Origin: Sphingomonadaceae bacterium
GTDB taxonomy: Bacteria > Pseudomonadota > Alphaproteobacteria > Sphingomonadales > Sphingomonadaceae
Assembly (NCBI GenBank): GCA_021732525.1
Contig: JAKFUU010000005.1
Location: forward strand, 62,001-126,000
Direction of reading: 5' to 3'
DNA: 64,000 nt
Shown piece after piece: positions 51,761 through 60,277 of the stretch. The notes below the pieces were generated by a model. The model did not search any database and was not told the origin of the DNA. It saw nothing but the letters and a program-made list of their open reading frames with translations. Numbering within the stretch: position 1 is the stretch's first letter; each line of letters starts with the position of its first letter. Position numbers and translations under genes: made by a program.

Positions 51761-53146
51761 ATGAGCACAAAACAAGTTTCGAATCGCAACGATCCTGTCA
51801 TCGAATCGCATGCTGATCTGATCACGCCGATGGCAGCGGGCGAAAAGCCTAAGGAGCGCTGGGTTATCGGGACCGAGCATGAAAAATTTGTTTATTGCTG
51901 TAAAACGCATCACGCGCCGTCTTATGAGGAGCCGGGCGGCATTCGCGATCTTTTGATGGCGCTCACCGAATTTGGTTGGGAACCGATTGAGGAAGTCGGC
52001 CCAAATGGATCCAACGTCATCGCGCTAAAGGGCAGCGACGGCGCGGTCAGCCTGGAGCCTGCTGGGCAGTTAGAACTTTCCGGCGCGCCGCTCGAAAATC
52101 TGCATCAAACCTGCGCCGAAACCGGCCGCCATTTGACGCAAGTGAAAGCCATAGGCGAAAAAACCGGCAAGGCTTTTTTGGGGCTGGGCTTATGGCCCGA
52201 TAAGACCCGCGACGAATTGCCGATCATGCCCAAGGGGCGTTATGCCATCATGTTGAACCATATGCCGCGCGTGGGCAGCATGGGGCTGGATATGATGCTG
52301 CGCACCTGCACCATTCAGGTCAATCTCGATTATGCGAGCGAAGCCGATATGGCGCATAAATTTCGCACCTCGCTGGCGCTGCAACCGCTCGCGACGGCGT
52401 TGTTCGCCAATTCGCCCTTTTTGGAGGGCAAACCCAATGGCTATCTGTCTTATCGCAGCCATATCTGGTCGGATACCGATCCGCAGCGCACCGGCATGCT
52501 GCCCTTTGTGTTCGAAGACGGCTTTGGCTATGAACGTTATGCCGATTATATGCTCGACGTGCCGATGTATTTTGTTTACCGTGACGGCAAATATATCGAT
52601 GCGGCGGGGCATAGTTTCCGCGATTTCTTAAAAGGGGAGCTTTCGGTGCTGCCCGGTGAAAAGCCGCGTGCGTCGGATTGGGAAGACCATATGTCGACCG
52701 CCTTTCCCGAAGTTCGCCTCAAAAGCTTTCTCGAAATGCGCGGCGCCGATGGCGGTCCGTGGAACCGGATTTGCGCGCTGCCCGCATTTTGGGTCGGTCT
52801 GTTATACGATCAAAACGCCCTGGATGCAGCATGGGACGAGGTGAAACATTGGACGATGGAAGAGCGCGAAACATTGCGCAGCGCCGTTCCGAAGCTTGGC
52901 TTGAAAGCCCCCATCCCTGGCGGCAAGACATTGCAGGATATTGCCGGGCGCATCCTGGATATTTCCGCCGCCGGCCTGACGGCGCGGGGCCGGCTCAATG
53001 CCAGCGGTGATAATGAAAGCGGTTTCCTCGATCCGCTGCGCGAAATTGTCGCCCGCAAACAAACGCAGGCCGAACGGTTGCTCGAATTATATCACGGCGA
53101 ATGGGGCGGAGACCTAAGCAAGATTTATGATGAGATGAGCTTTTAG
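51761..53146 (+). CDS. gshA: glutamate-cysteine ligase
   Basis: This enzyme makes gamma-glutamylcysteine, the first step to glutathione. The 461-residue length and motifs fit the plant/alphaproteobacterial group: WVIGTEHEKFVY (about 34-45), SLEPAGQLELSGAPL (about 105-119), MGLDMMLRTCTIQVNLDY and SYRSHIWSDTDPQRTGMLPF. A cysteine pair that controls plant enzymes by redox is not clearly present. Its stop TAG is the start of a TAGAGC element. GshB is not in the window. Confidence 0.95.
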   Translation: MSTKQVSNRNDPVIESHADLITPMAAGEKPKERWVIGTEHEKFVYCCKTHHAPSYEEPGGIRDLLMALTEFGWEPIEEVGPNGSNVIALKGSDGAVSLEPAGQLELSGAPLENLHQTCAETGRHLTQVKAIGEKTGKAFLGLGLWPDKTRDELPIMPKGRYAIMLNHMPRVGSMGLDMMLRTCTIQVNLDYASEADMAHKFRTSLALQPLATALFANSPFLEGKPNGYLSYRSHIWSDTDPQRTGMLPFVFEDGFGYERYADYMLDVPMYFVYRDGKYIDAAGHSFRDFLKGELSVLPGEKPRASDWEDHMSTAFPEVRLKSFLEMRGADGGPWNRICALPAFWVGLLYDQNALDAAWDEVKHWTMEERETLRSAVPKLGLKAPIPGGKTLQDIAGRILDISAAGLTARGRLNASGDNESGFLDPLREIVARKQTQAERLLELYHGEWGGDLSKIYDEMSF

Positions 53147-53358
53147 AGCTTGTTACGTTAAATCTGAATAATGGCGGCGGAGTGCCGAAAAAAAGACCCG
53201 TCACCCCGGCGAAAGCCGGGGTCTCCGGCGGTAAAGTGCAACGTCGGATAACTCATAATAAGCCGCCTGAGATCCCGGCGAAAGCCGGGATGACGCTTAT
53301 GTGCCACCCGTTGCTGCGGCCGGTCAACCCTGATCCAGATTTAACCCACGACGCTCTA
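53144..53358. repeat. TAGAGC family II MITE-like element, copy F
   Basis: A 215-bp element runs TAGAGCTTGTTACGTTAAATCT to AGATTTAACCCACGACGCTCTA, with imperfect inverted ends of about 25 bases. Inside are two copies of CCCGGCGAAAGCCGGG-type stems (53204-53221 and 53273-53290). The first TAG is the gshA stop. The remaining 165 bases before the TonB receptor hold its promoter and no gene. Confidence 0.8.
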
Positions 53359-53522
53359 GCGGCAGCATCTGCCCCGCCCCCATGCGCGCCGAAAGAGTCA
53401 CTAAATTGCAACATTGCCATCACTATCCACAAGAATAGGGCGGCATTTTCTTGACCTTTAACCGCTTGCCCTTAGACGCTCCGGGGATCAATCGCTCCCT
53501 ATATTTTCATCAGGAGATTTCC

Positions 53523-55865
53523 GTGCGCAACCCACTGACCCTCTTCACATCTGGTATCGCCATTGCGGCATCCACCCTAATCGTCATGCCCGCCGCTTAT
53601 GCGCAGGATACGGCCAAAACCGAAAATAAAGACGGTCTGGCCGAAATCGTCGTGACGGCGCAGCGGCGCGCCGAAAATCTGCAAGATGTTCCCATATCAA
53701 TTACCGCGGTTTCGGGCGAAACGCTCGACGCCATCGGTTCGGGCGGACAAGATGTGCGCGCGCTTTCGGCCCGCGTGCCCAGCCTGATTGTCGAAAGCTC
53801 CTTTGGCCGCACATTCCCGCGCTTTTATATTCGCGGGCTTGGCAATACCGACTTTGATTTCAACGCATCGCAGCCGGTCAGCTTGGTTTATGACGATGTC
53901 GTTTTGGAAAATCCGATTCTAAAGGGCTTTCCGGTTTTTGATCTGGACCGCGTCGAAGTGCTGCGCGGACCGCAGGGCACCTTGTTTGGCCGCAATACCC
54001 CTGCGGGTATCGTCAAGTTTGATTCGGTGCGGCCCAAGGATGATCTGTCGGGCTATGGCCGGATCAGCTATGGCCGGTTTAACAATGTGAATGCGCAAGG
54101 TGCGATCAACCTTCCGCTGGGTGACAAAGTCTCGGCGCGCTTCTCGGGCTTGTATCAACGGCAGGATGGTTATGTTGACAATATTAACCCTTCTGCGCGC
54201 GAAGAAGATGCGTTTGAAGGCTATGATGAATTTGCTGCGCGCGCGCAGTTGCTCATCGCGCCATCGGACAATACCGAATTGCTGCTGACCGGACAATATC
54301 GCAACCTAGACGGCACCGCGCGGGTTTTTCGCGCCAATGTGTTCACGCGCGGCCAAAGCGGATTGAATGCGAATTTTGACCGTTTCTCGGTTTCCACCGA
54401 TGGCCAGAATGAACAAGAGGTCGAAACCTATAATTTCGCGGCACGGATCAGCCATGATTTCGGCCCAGTCTCGCTGATCTCGGTAACCAGCTATTGGGCG
54501 GGCGATGCAACCTCGGTGGGCGATGTTGACGGCGGATTTGGCGCTAATTTCTTGCCGCCCGCCCTGACCGGGCCGGGCAATATCCCCTTCACCGCAGAAA
54601 CCCGCGACAGCGTGCCGGAGCTTTCCCAATTCACGCAGGAAGTCAGGCTGGAAAGCAACGGCGATGGTCCATTTAGCTATCAGGCCGGCGTGTTTTATTT
54701 TGACGAGGGCTTGAGCATTGTCAGCGATAATTTTTCGACGCTCGGCGATCCGCTCAATGCACCTGGCGGCATAAATATTGTGGTCAGCCAGCGTCAGGAT
54801 AGCCAGGCATTTGGCATTTTTGGATCGCTAACTTATGACTTGACCGAACAGTTGAGCGTTACCGGCGGGATCCGTTATAACAACGACAGCCGCGACTATT
54901 TTGTCGCCCGGACGCGCGATACGCAATTTCCAACATTTCTGCAAAATCCGCTGGGTAATGTCAGCCGCACGGTTGATGACGATAATATCACCTGGGACGT
55001 CAGCGCCAATTATGCCGCAACCGATGATGTCAACCTATATGCCCGCGTCGCGCGCGGTTACCGCGCACCCAGCATTCAGGGCCGGATATTATTTCCACCG
55101 GCAACCGCAAATCGGCTGGAAGACGGGGTCACGGTTGGCGATTCGGAGACAATTCAATCTTATGAAGCCGGGATTAAGGCCGATTTTCTGGACCGCCGTG
55201 CGCGGATCAATCTGAACGGCTTTCTCTATAATCTGAACGATGCGCAGCTTACCGCCGTGGGCGGCGGCGTGAATGCCAACCGCTTGATCAACGCCGACAA
55301 TGTGCGCGGCTATGGCTTTGAGGTTGATGCACAATTCCGGCCGGTCAGCGCGCTGTTGCTGACCGCGGGTCTCAGCTATAACAATACCGAAATACGCGAC
55401 ACCGGATTGACCACGGCGGCTTGCGGTGCGGTGCGGCTTGATCTTTTGCCGGGTGATCCCTCGCTTTGCACCATTCTTGATCCCATCGTTACGCCGGCCG
55501 CCCCCTTCAGCGCGGCGATCGTGAATATTGATGGCAACCGCTTGCCGCAAAGCCCGCGGTGGATTGCCAATTGGACCGCGCGCTTTGGCGTTCCATTGGG
55601 CGGCGGCGAAATCTACGCCTTTACCGATTGGTCTTATCGTTCGCGGATCAATTTCTTCCTATATGAATCGGTCGAATTTCAGGATCAAAGCCAATTGGAA
55701 GGCGGCATGCGCGTTGGGTATCAAAAGCAAGCTTTTGATATTTCCGCCTTTGTCCGCAATATCACCAATGATGTTTCGGCGGTGGGCGCAATTGATTTCA
55801 ACAATCTGACCGGCTTCGTCAACGAACCGCGCATTTGGGGTGTTGAAGTCGGCTATAAATTCTAA
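53523..55865 (+). CDS. TonB-dependent outer-membrane receptor
   Basis: This 780-residue receptor starts at GTG 53523 with AGGAG 7 bases upstream; the signal peptide runs to AYAQ near residue 28. A TonB-box-like EIVVTAQRR lies near 41-49, the plug domain covers about 50-170 (FYIRGLGNTDFDFNASQPVSLVYDDV and LDRVEVLRGPQGTLFGRNTPAG), and a 22-strand barrel follows, ending in the aromatic GVEVGYKF. It belongs to the large sphingomonad group of receptors with unknown ligands. No regulator or transporter is next to it. Confidence 0.93.
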   Translation: MRNPLTLFTSGIAIAASTLIVMPAAYAQDTAKTENKDGLAEIVVTAQRRAENLQDVPISITAVSGETLDAIGSGGQDVRALSARVPSLIVESSFGRTFPRFYIRGLGNTDFDFNASQPVSLVYDDVVLENPILKGFPVFDLDRVEVLRGPQGTLFGRNTPAGIVKFDSVRPKDDLSGYGRISYGRFNNVNAQGAINLPLGDKVSARFSGLYQRQDGYVDNINPSAREEDAFEGYDEFAARAQLLIAPSDNTELLLTGQYRNLDGTARVFRANVFTRGQSGLNANFDRFSVSTDGQNEQEVETYNFAARISHDFGPVSLISVTSYWAGDATSVGDVDGGFGANFLPPALTGPGNIPFTAETRDSVPELSQFTQEVRLESNGDGPFSYQAGVFYFDEGLSIVSDNFSTLGDPLNAPGGINIVVSQRQDSQAFGIFGSLTYDLTEQLSVTGGIRYNNDSRDYFVARTRDTQFPTFLQNPLGNVSRTVDDDNITWDVSANYAATDDVNLYARVARGYRAPSIQGRILFPPATANRLEDGVTVGDSETIQSYEAGIKADFLDRRARINLNGFLYNLNDAQLTAVGGGVNANRLINADNVRGYGFEVDAQFRPVSALLLTAGLSYNNTEIRDTGLTTAACGAVRLDLLPGDPSLCTILDPIVTPAAPFSAAIVNIDGNRLPQSPRWIANWTARFGVPLGGGEIYAFTDWSYRSRINFFLYESVEFQDQSQLEGGMRVGYQKQAFDISAFVRNITNDVSAVGAIDFNNLTGFVNEPRIWGVEVGYKF

Positions 55866-55873
55866 ATATAATC

Positions 55874-55917
55874 GAGCAAGGGCCGCGGCTATCATGCGAG
55901 GCCGCTCGCCCTTGTTC
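55874..55917 (+). terminator. stem-loop after the TonB receptor gene
   Basis: GAGCAAGGGC (55874-55883) pairs with GCCCTTGTTC (55908-55917), and GCGGC with GCCGC inside it, 9 bases after the stop. It has no T run. Confidence 0.55.
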
Positions 55918-55998
55918 GCAATTATCATCCTTAACCCTTGCTCCTGCTGCATCGAGGCGGTAAAGGGCCAATCGCCCAGCCAGATATAGCGGGGCCGC

Positions 55999-56074
55999 AG
56001 GAGTTTAGCTCAGTTGGTAGAGCATCGGTCTCCAAAACCGAGGGCCGTGGGTTCGAGTCCCCCAACTCCTGCCA
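55999..56074 (+). tRNA. tRNA-Trp (anticodon CCA)
   Basis: A complete 76-base cloverleaf: acceptor AGGAGTT/AACTCCT, D-arm GCTC AGTTGGTA GAGC, anticodon stem TCGGT/ACCGA with loop CTCCAAA (anticodon CCA at 56032-56034), T-arm GTGGG TTCGAGT CCCCC, discriminator G and encoded CCA. tRNA-Trp before secE and nusG is a common bacterial order. Confidence 0.97.
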
Positions 56075-56316
56075 TTTTCTCATTTGGACAAAAGGTGATA
56101 GCGCGCCCCGGCATTTTCGCGCGTCGTCCTGTGCTGACGGCGCTTATGCTATGCGCTGCCACCATTATTTCTTGCCTTCGGGCGAATCCGGCTTTAGAGC
56201 ACTGTTTATTCCCAAATTGGAAACTATATAGCTCTCGGCCCAAAAGCCGGAGCGAGCAGACTTATCTGAAAAAATGGCTCCAAGGGCGGAATATTTAGCA
56301 TTTGAGGAATGGCGAA

Positions 56317-56514
56317 ATGGCAAAGACAAATCCCGGCGAATTTATCCGCCAAGTGCGCAGCGAAGTGGCCAAGATCGTATGGCCCACGCGCGCCGAAACC
56401 GTGCAAACGGCGATTATGGTTTTGATTTTAACGACCATACTCGCAATCTTCTTTTTGGCCGTCGATGGGGTATTTGCCGCCGTGGTCAAACAATTGCTGG
56501 CGCTCGCGCGGTAA
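56317..56514 (+). CDS. secE: preprotein translocase subunit SecE
   Basis: This 65-residue single-helix SecE stabilises SecY in the inner membrane. The conserved EFIRQVRSEVAKIVWPTRAE (about 7-26) precedes one hydrophobic helix (about 32-55). GAGGAA lies before the ATG 56317; the frame is open five codons further. About 240 bases between the tRNA and this gene hold the promoter and no other gene that I can support. nusG follows. Confidence 0.95.
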   Translation: MAKTNPGEFIRQVRSEVAKIVWPTRAETVQTAIMVLILTTILAIFFLAVDGVFAAVVKQLLALAR

Positions 56515-56557
56515 GCCATCCCGCCATCATAACAAAAAATTCAGGGAATAAAGACAC

Positions 56558-57094
56558 ATGGCACGTTGGTATATTATTCACGCTTATTCCGGTTTTGAAA
56601 ATAAGGTCCGCGACCAGATTCTTGCCGAAGCCGAACGGCTCGAACTGACCCCATTGGTCGAAGCGGTGGAAGTGCCCACCGAAGAAGTGACCGAGGTTCG
56701 CCGCGGTAAAAAAGTCAAATCGGAACGCAAATTCTTTCCCGGCTATGTGCTGGCGAAACTGACTATGACCGATGATGTCTATCACCTGGTGAAAAATACC
56801 GCGAAGGTCACAGGCTTTCTGGGCAATAATGGCAAGCCGCAAGCAATCAGCGAAGCCGAAGCCGCGCGTATTTTGAATACCAAAGAGGAATTGGAAGCGG
56901 CACCGAAAAAACGGATCAGCGTCGATTATGAAATTGGCGATCAGGTCAAGGTTTTGGGCGGACCCTTCGCCAGCTTCAACGGCGCCGTGGAGGAATTGGA
57001 TTTCGACAAAAACCGCGTCAAAGTATCGGTGTCAATCTTTGGCCGGGCAACCCCGGTTGAGCTGGATTTCGAAGAAGTCGAACTGGTTAAGTAG
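56558..57094 (+). CDS. nusG: transcription termination/antitermination factor NusG
   Basis: This 178-residue factor binds RNA polymerase through its N-terminal NGN domain ([29 protein letters not shown]). It has a C-terminal KOW domain (about 125-178, [21 protein letters not shown]) for Rho or S10. The secE/nusG order is universal. The ribosomal protein genes rplK/rplA that often follow are not here; a TPR lipoprotein takes that place. Confidence 0.96.
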   Translation: MARWYIIHAYSGFENKVRDQILAEAERLELTPLVEAVEVPTEEVTEVRRGKKVKSERKFFPGYVLAKLTMTDDVYHLVKNTAKVTGFLGNNGKPQAISEAEAARILNTKEELEAAPKKRISVDYEIGDQVKVLGGPFASFNGAVEELDFDKNRVKVSVSIFGRATPVELDFEEVELVK

Positions 57095-57173
57095 GACGAC
57101 AGTATCCCAATCATAATGGCGCATATAGCCCCGCATAAAGGTATAATTTACCCCTGACCGTTATCTGGGTGTG

Positions 57174-58286
57174 ATGGAACTTTACCGCCGATTCAAAATT
57201 TTGTTGGCAGCAGCGGCGATAACCGCAGTCCTGTCCGCTTGCGGTGTTGGCACGGGCGAGGATACCTCTCCGCAAGCAATCCGCCGCGCGCTGGAACAAG
57301 GCGACTTTGGCCGGGTACAATCGTTGGTCGCCGCAGCCTATGATGCCGAAGAGATCAGCGGTGAAACACGGTTATTGGCGGGGTTAAATGATCTAGCCAT
57401 TAGCAACGGCATTGGCGCAGAAAATCATTTTCAGGTGGCAAAAAACATGGGCATTGCTGCGGCAACCATAGATCCGTTGCTCGCCGAGGCATTGGCGCGT
57501 CAGGGCAAGATTGAGGAAGCCAGGCACCTTGTCACCAAGGCCAATGACACGGCGGCATCGGCGATTGTGGAAGGCATCGCCGCACGCATTGCCGATCAAC
57601 CATGGCAAGCCCGCGAGGCATTCGAACGCGCCTATCGGCTAAATTCCAAAAATCAGCGGTTGGCGCTTGATCTGGCCGAAATGCGCACCCAGATCGGTCT
57701 GTTTGATGATGCACTGCGGCTGACTGCGCAGGTTATCAAAGCGCAGCCGCGCAACATTCGGGCCTATAGTCTTGCCGGAGAGGTCCATATGCGGCGGCGC
57801 AACTATGCAGCCGCCGAAACAGCCTTTTCCGGCGCATTAAAAATCCAACCCAGCAACGGCGGCGCCTTAACCGGCAAAGCGCGCGCCATCTATGGCCAGA
57901 AAAAATGGGCCGCTGCCGAAAAATTGCTCGCCGCATTGCCGGGTGACCTGCTGGACCGCGAGGATGTGCAGCTTTTACGGGGAAAAATTGCCGCGCGCCA
58001 ACGGCGGCATGAAGCAGCGCGTACGTTGTTCGCGGGCGCCGGCGACAGTCTGTTTGGCGACGACGAAGCAATGTTTCTGGCCGCGCAAGGCTTTGCGAAG
58101 CGCGGCGAGCATTGGAAGGCGGTGCGCCTGCTCGAATCCGCCGTCCGGGCAAGGCCAGACCTGCCCGAATATCACGCGGGCTTGATCCGCGCCTATCGTG
58201 CTGCTGGCGACAATGCGGCGGCGGCTGATCGCCTCGCCGCCGTTCCGCTCAGCTTAAAGGATGCACCCGAGTTGAGCGAACCTTGA
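57174..58286 (+). CDS. TPR-repeat lipoprotein (PrsT-like)
   Basis: This 370-residue protein has a lipobox (AVLSAC, Cys23) and then TPR units across the length, for example AREAFERAYRLNSKNQRLAL, AYSLAGEVHMRRRNYAAAET and GALTGKARAIYGQKKWAAAE. The domain plan is that of the PrsT lipoproteins that accompany PEP-CTERM/exosortase systems, and a PEP-CTERM-like protein is encoded 180 bases away, convergently. The link is inference. A GTG lies 3 bases before the ATG used. The ribosome site is weak. Confidence 0.8.
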   Translation: MELYRRFKILLAAAAITAVLSACGVGTGEDTSPQAIRRALEQGDFGRVQSLVAAAYDAEEISGETRLLAGLNDLAISNGIGAENHFQVAKNMGIAAATIDPLLAEALARQGKIEEARHLVTKANDTAASAIVEGIAARIADQPWQAREAFERAYRLNSKNQRLALDLAEMRTQIGLFDDALRLTAQVIKAQPRNIRAYSLAGEVHMRRRNYAAAETAFSGALKIQPSNGGALTGKARAIYGQKKWAAAEKLLAALPGDLLDREDVQLLRGKIAARQRRHEAARTLFAGAGDSLFGDDEAMFLAAQGFAKRGEHWKAVRLLESAVRARPDLPEYHAGLIRAYRAAGDNAAAADRLAAVPLSLKDAPELSEP

Positions 58287-58364
58287 ACTTTGGAGCGATG
58301 TTTAGAGCGATTTCGAGTGAGGTGGAAACACCGAACGGCTCGGAAATCGCGGAAAACAGGGAAA

Positions 58365-58407
58365 CTAGACCCGGTTTTTGATTCAATCAAAAACGAATAG
58401 GGTCTAG
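58365..58407. repeat. 43-bp palindrome in the convergent gap
   Basis: CTAGACCC and GGGTCTAG (58365-58372, 58400-58407) enclose GTTTTTGATT and AATCAAAAAC (58374-58383, 58385-58394). The result is a nearly continuous cruciform between the TPR lipoprotein and PEP-CTERM-like genes. A TTTAGAGCGATTTCGAG motif lies upstream near 58301. Confidence 0.8.
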
Positions 58408-58469
58408 GCCAACAACATCATTGGGCTACTCATCGCTCCAAAGCAGAAATTTGCACGCTGTGACCCGTG

Positions 58470-59018
58470 TTATGCGATCGCTTTTTTCCGGCGACGGCGA
58501 AACGCGACAGCTGCAGCGCCGATACCGAACAAAGCAAGCATACCGGGCGCAGGAATATCGGTCGAGCCGCCGCCGGTGCTGCCACCGCCAGTGCTGCCGC
58601 CGGTCGAACCCACTGGCGGCGGCGGGGTATAACCAATGATCCGGGTGATATAGTCGCCAAACTGGCTACCGGTGCCCCAGAAAGACCAAAGATTGGTCGA
58701 ACCGTTGCTGCCAAAAATTAAGCGCTGTGGATGGCTGGTATTGTCTGGAAACCGTTGGCCGTTAATTAAGCGATAGCCGTCCAGCGTCGCCAAGTTAAAG
58801 CTTCCGGTTGGGTTTCGGCCGCCGGTGAAATTGGCAAAATCAGGGCTGGTGAAGGTGGTGTTGATGTCAGCGCCAATCAGCGTGCCCGTGCGCGTCGCGG
58901 TATTGATCGTCAAAACCGCGCCGTTATTTTGGTTGTAGGTAAAGACCGACGCGCTGGCCGGAGCCGAAAAGGTCAGGGCTGCAGCAACGCAACCGGCGGC
59001 TATTGAGGATTTTTTCAC
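58470..59018 (-). CDS. PEP-CTERM-type sorted secreted protein
   Basis: The 182-residue protein starts at GTG with AGGAG upstream and has a signal peptide (ending ASAS, near residue 24). A DUF4394-like beta segment (about 25-125, GAVLTINTATRTGTLIGADINTTF) is followed by a Gly/Ser/Thr linker. The C-terminal tripartite tail is IPAPGMLALFGIGAAAVAF and then a basic RRRRKK. This is the layout of PEP-CTERM substrates, which an exosortase recognises at the inner membrane. No exosortase gene lies in the window. Confidence 0.85.
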   Translation of the reverse strand: MKKSSIAAGCVAAALTFSAPASASVFTYNQNNGAVLTINTATRTGTLIGADINTTFTSPDFANFTGGRNPTGSFNLATLDGYRLINGQRFPDNTSHPQRLIFGSNGSTNLWSFWGTGSQFGDYITRIIGYTPPPPVGSTGGSTGGGSTGGGSTDIPAPGMLALFGIGAAAVAFRRRRKKAIA

Positions 59019-59065
59019 ATTATTCTCCTGTTAAAACGAAAGATGGGATGGTGATATTCGCGGCA

Positions 59066-59857
59066 TCACCGCCCGTTGTTGGCGACAATATCGACCGTTG
59101 TTCCGGCCGCTGTCTGGTTGAAGGTGACGACATAAGCGCCGCCATCATTGCTACGCACCCCGCCAAGCGTATGTTCGCCGGCCCGGATCTGATATTCCGC
59201 GCTGTAACCGGAGCGGCGCGCACGGGTATAATAATAGTCGACGATATCTTTCATCGGCGATGATGTGACGAAACTGACCACGCGAATGTCGCAAATGCCG
59301 CCGTCAACCCCGCCGGCTTCCTTGACGCGGCCCTTGGGATAGACCGGAAACGCCGCCGGCATTCGCGTTGCCCAGGCTGCGCCATATTGCAGCTTGGCAT
59401 CGCACGTGCCCTTACCGCCTCCTCTGCCGCGCCCGATCGCCTCATCTTTGGCAAGACCACCCAGCGTTACCGCTCGGTTTTCGGCGCAGCTTTGACAATC
59501 TTCCGCCGCGACGACGGTTGGCGCGGGCGCATGAATTATCTTGGTATCGGCCAAATCTTTGGCCGACGCCGCCGAACCTTCATAACCGGTATCGGCGGGG
59601 CGCGCTCCATTGAGCGGCTGTGCCGCTTCGCTTACGGCGGCGACATTGGCGCTATCGGTCAGCTGCGGATCAACCAAGATACGGTCATCGAGCGCGGCAT
59701 TTATCGCTGGATCGCTGCCTTTGCCCGTCAACTTTTCATCAAGCTCTGCAATCGCCTGGTCATTTGCCGTATCGCCGCCACAAGCCGCCAGCAGGAAAGG
59801 CGCAGCCATCAACGCGCTGCACACTATTATCTTAACGGGCTGTTGTAGCATTCGCAT
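59066..59857 (-). CDS. hypothetical lipoprotein
   Basis: The 263-residue product has a lipobox (PFLLAAC, Cys26), an acidic flexible region (about 30-120) and a C-terminal folded part (about 150-263) with three cysteines and YPKGRVKEAGGVDGGICDIRVVSF and VDYYYTRARRSGYSAEYQI. The later half resembles periplasmic proteins of unknown role in sphingomonads. AGGAA supports the ATG 59857. It follows the PEP-CTERM-like gene's 5' side on the same strand, 47 bases upstream of it. Confidence 0.72.
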   Translation of the reverse strand: MRMLQQPVKIIVCSALMAAPFLLAACGGDTANDQAIAELDEKLTGKGSDPAINAALDDRILVDPQLTDSANVAAVSEAAQPLNGARPADTGYEGSAASAKDLADTKIIHAPAPTVVAAEDCQSCAENRAVTLGGLAKDEAIGRGRGGGKGTCDAKLQYGAAWATRMPAAFPVYPKGRVKEAGGVDGGICDIRVVSFVTSSPMKDIVDYYYTRARRSGYSAEYQIRAGEHTLGGVRSNDGGAYVVTFNQTAAGTTVDIVANNGR

Positions 59858-60088
59858 TTTGCTGTTCCTAATCACTTCAAAGCGATCGGTTGCAGGAGCA
59901 GCCAACAAACACCACCCATAAAAATGGTTAAAAGGTTGGTTCGTTACATTAATCTTGTTTGCTTTGGGATCAATGTGTCACCATGGGACAAAGCCAATGC
60001 GCAGATTAACATAATGAGCGCCGTAATCAGCCGGCAATCTCCGATCGGTTCAATCACAACGAATCACGAAATGCGGCTGGAGACGATC

Positions 60089-60193
60089 TAGAGCAGGCAG
60101 TGTGAAATAGGAATCACACTGCCCGCTCTTTCTGTTTGTTGTCGCATCGCTTGATGCGAAAAGCCGGTGCCCATATTTTCGCGCGATGCTCTA
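60089..60193 (+). repeat. TAGAGC family I double-hairpin repeat, copy D
   Basis: This 105-bp copy has the best left stem: GGCAGTGTGA pairs with TCACACTGCC around AATAGGAA. It lies downstream of the minus-strand DUF11-like gene, 84 bases from its stop. The 420 bases from 59858 to 60277 otherwise hold no gene that I can support. Confidence 0.93.
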
Positions 60194-60277
60194 AGGCATG
60201 CCGCGCGCAACAATCGCAAGCTTCACGCACCGATCCGGTTGCGCCGGTTTAACGCCGTCGAAACGACTCTAGGGGTG

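Noticed and set aside
53204-53290. Repeated CCCGGCGAAAGCCGGG units considered as a CRISPR
   Set aside because: Only two units, each an inverted repeat, with unequal flanks and no cas genes; they belong to a MITE-like element.
56075-56316. Additional small gene between tRNA-Trp and secE
   Set aside because: Open frames on both strands there run through the tRNA and have no ribosome site or protein-like sequence.
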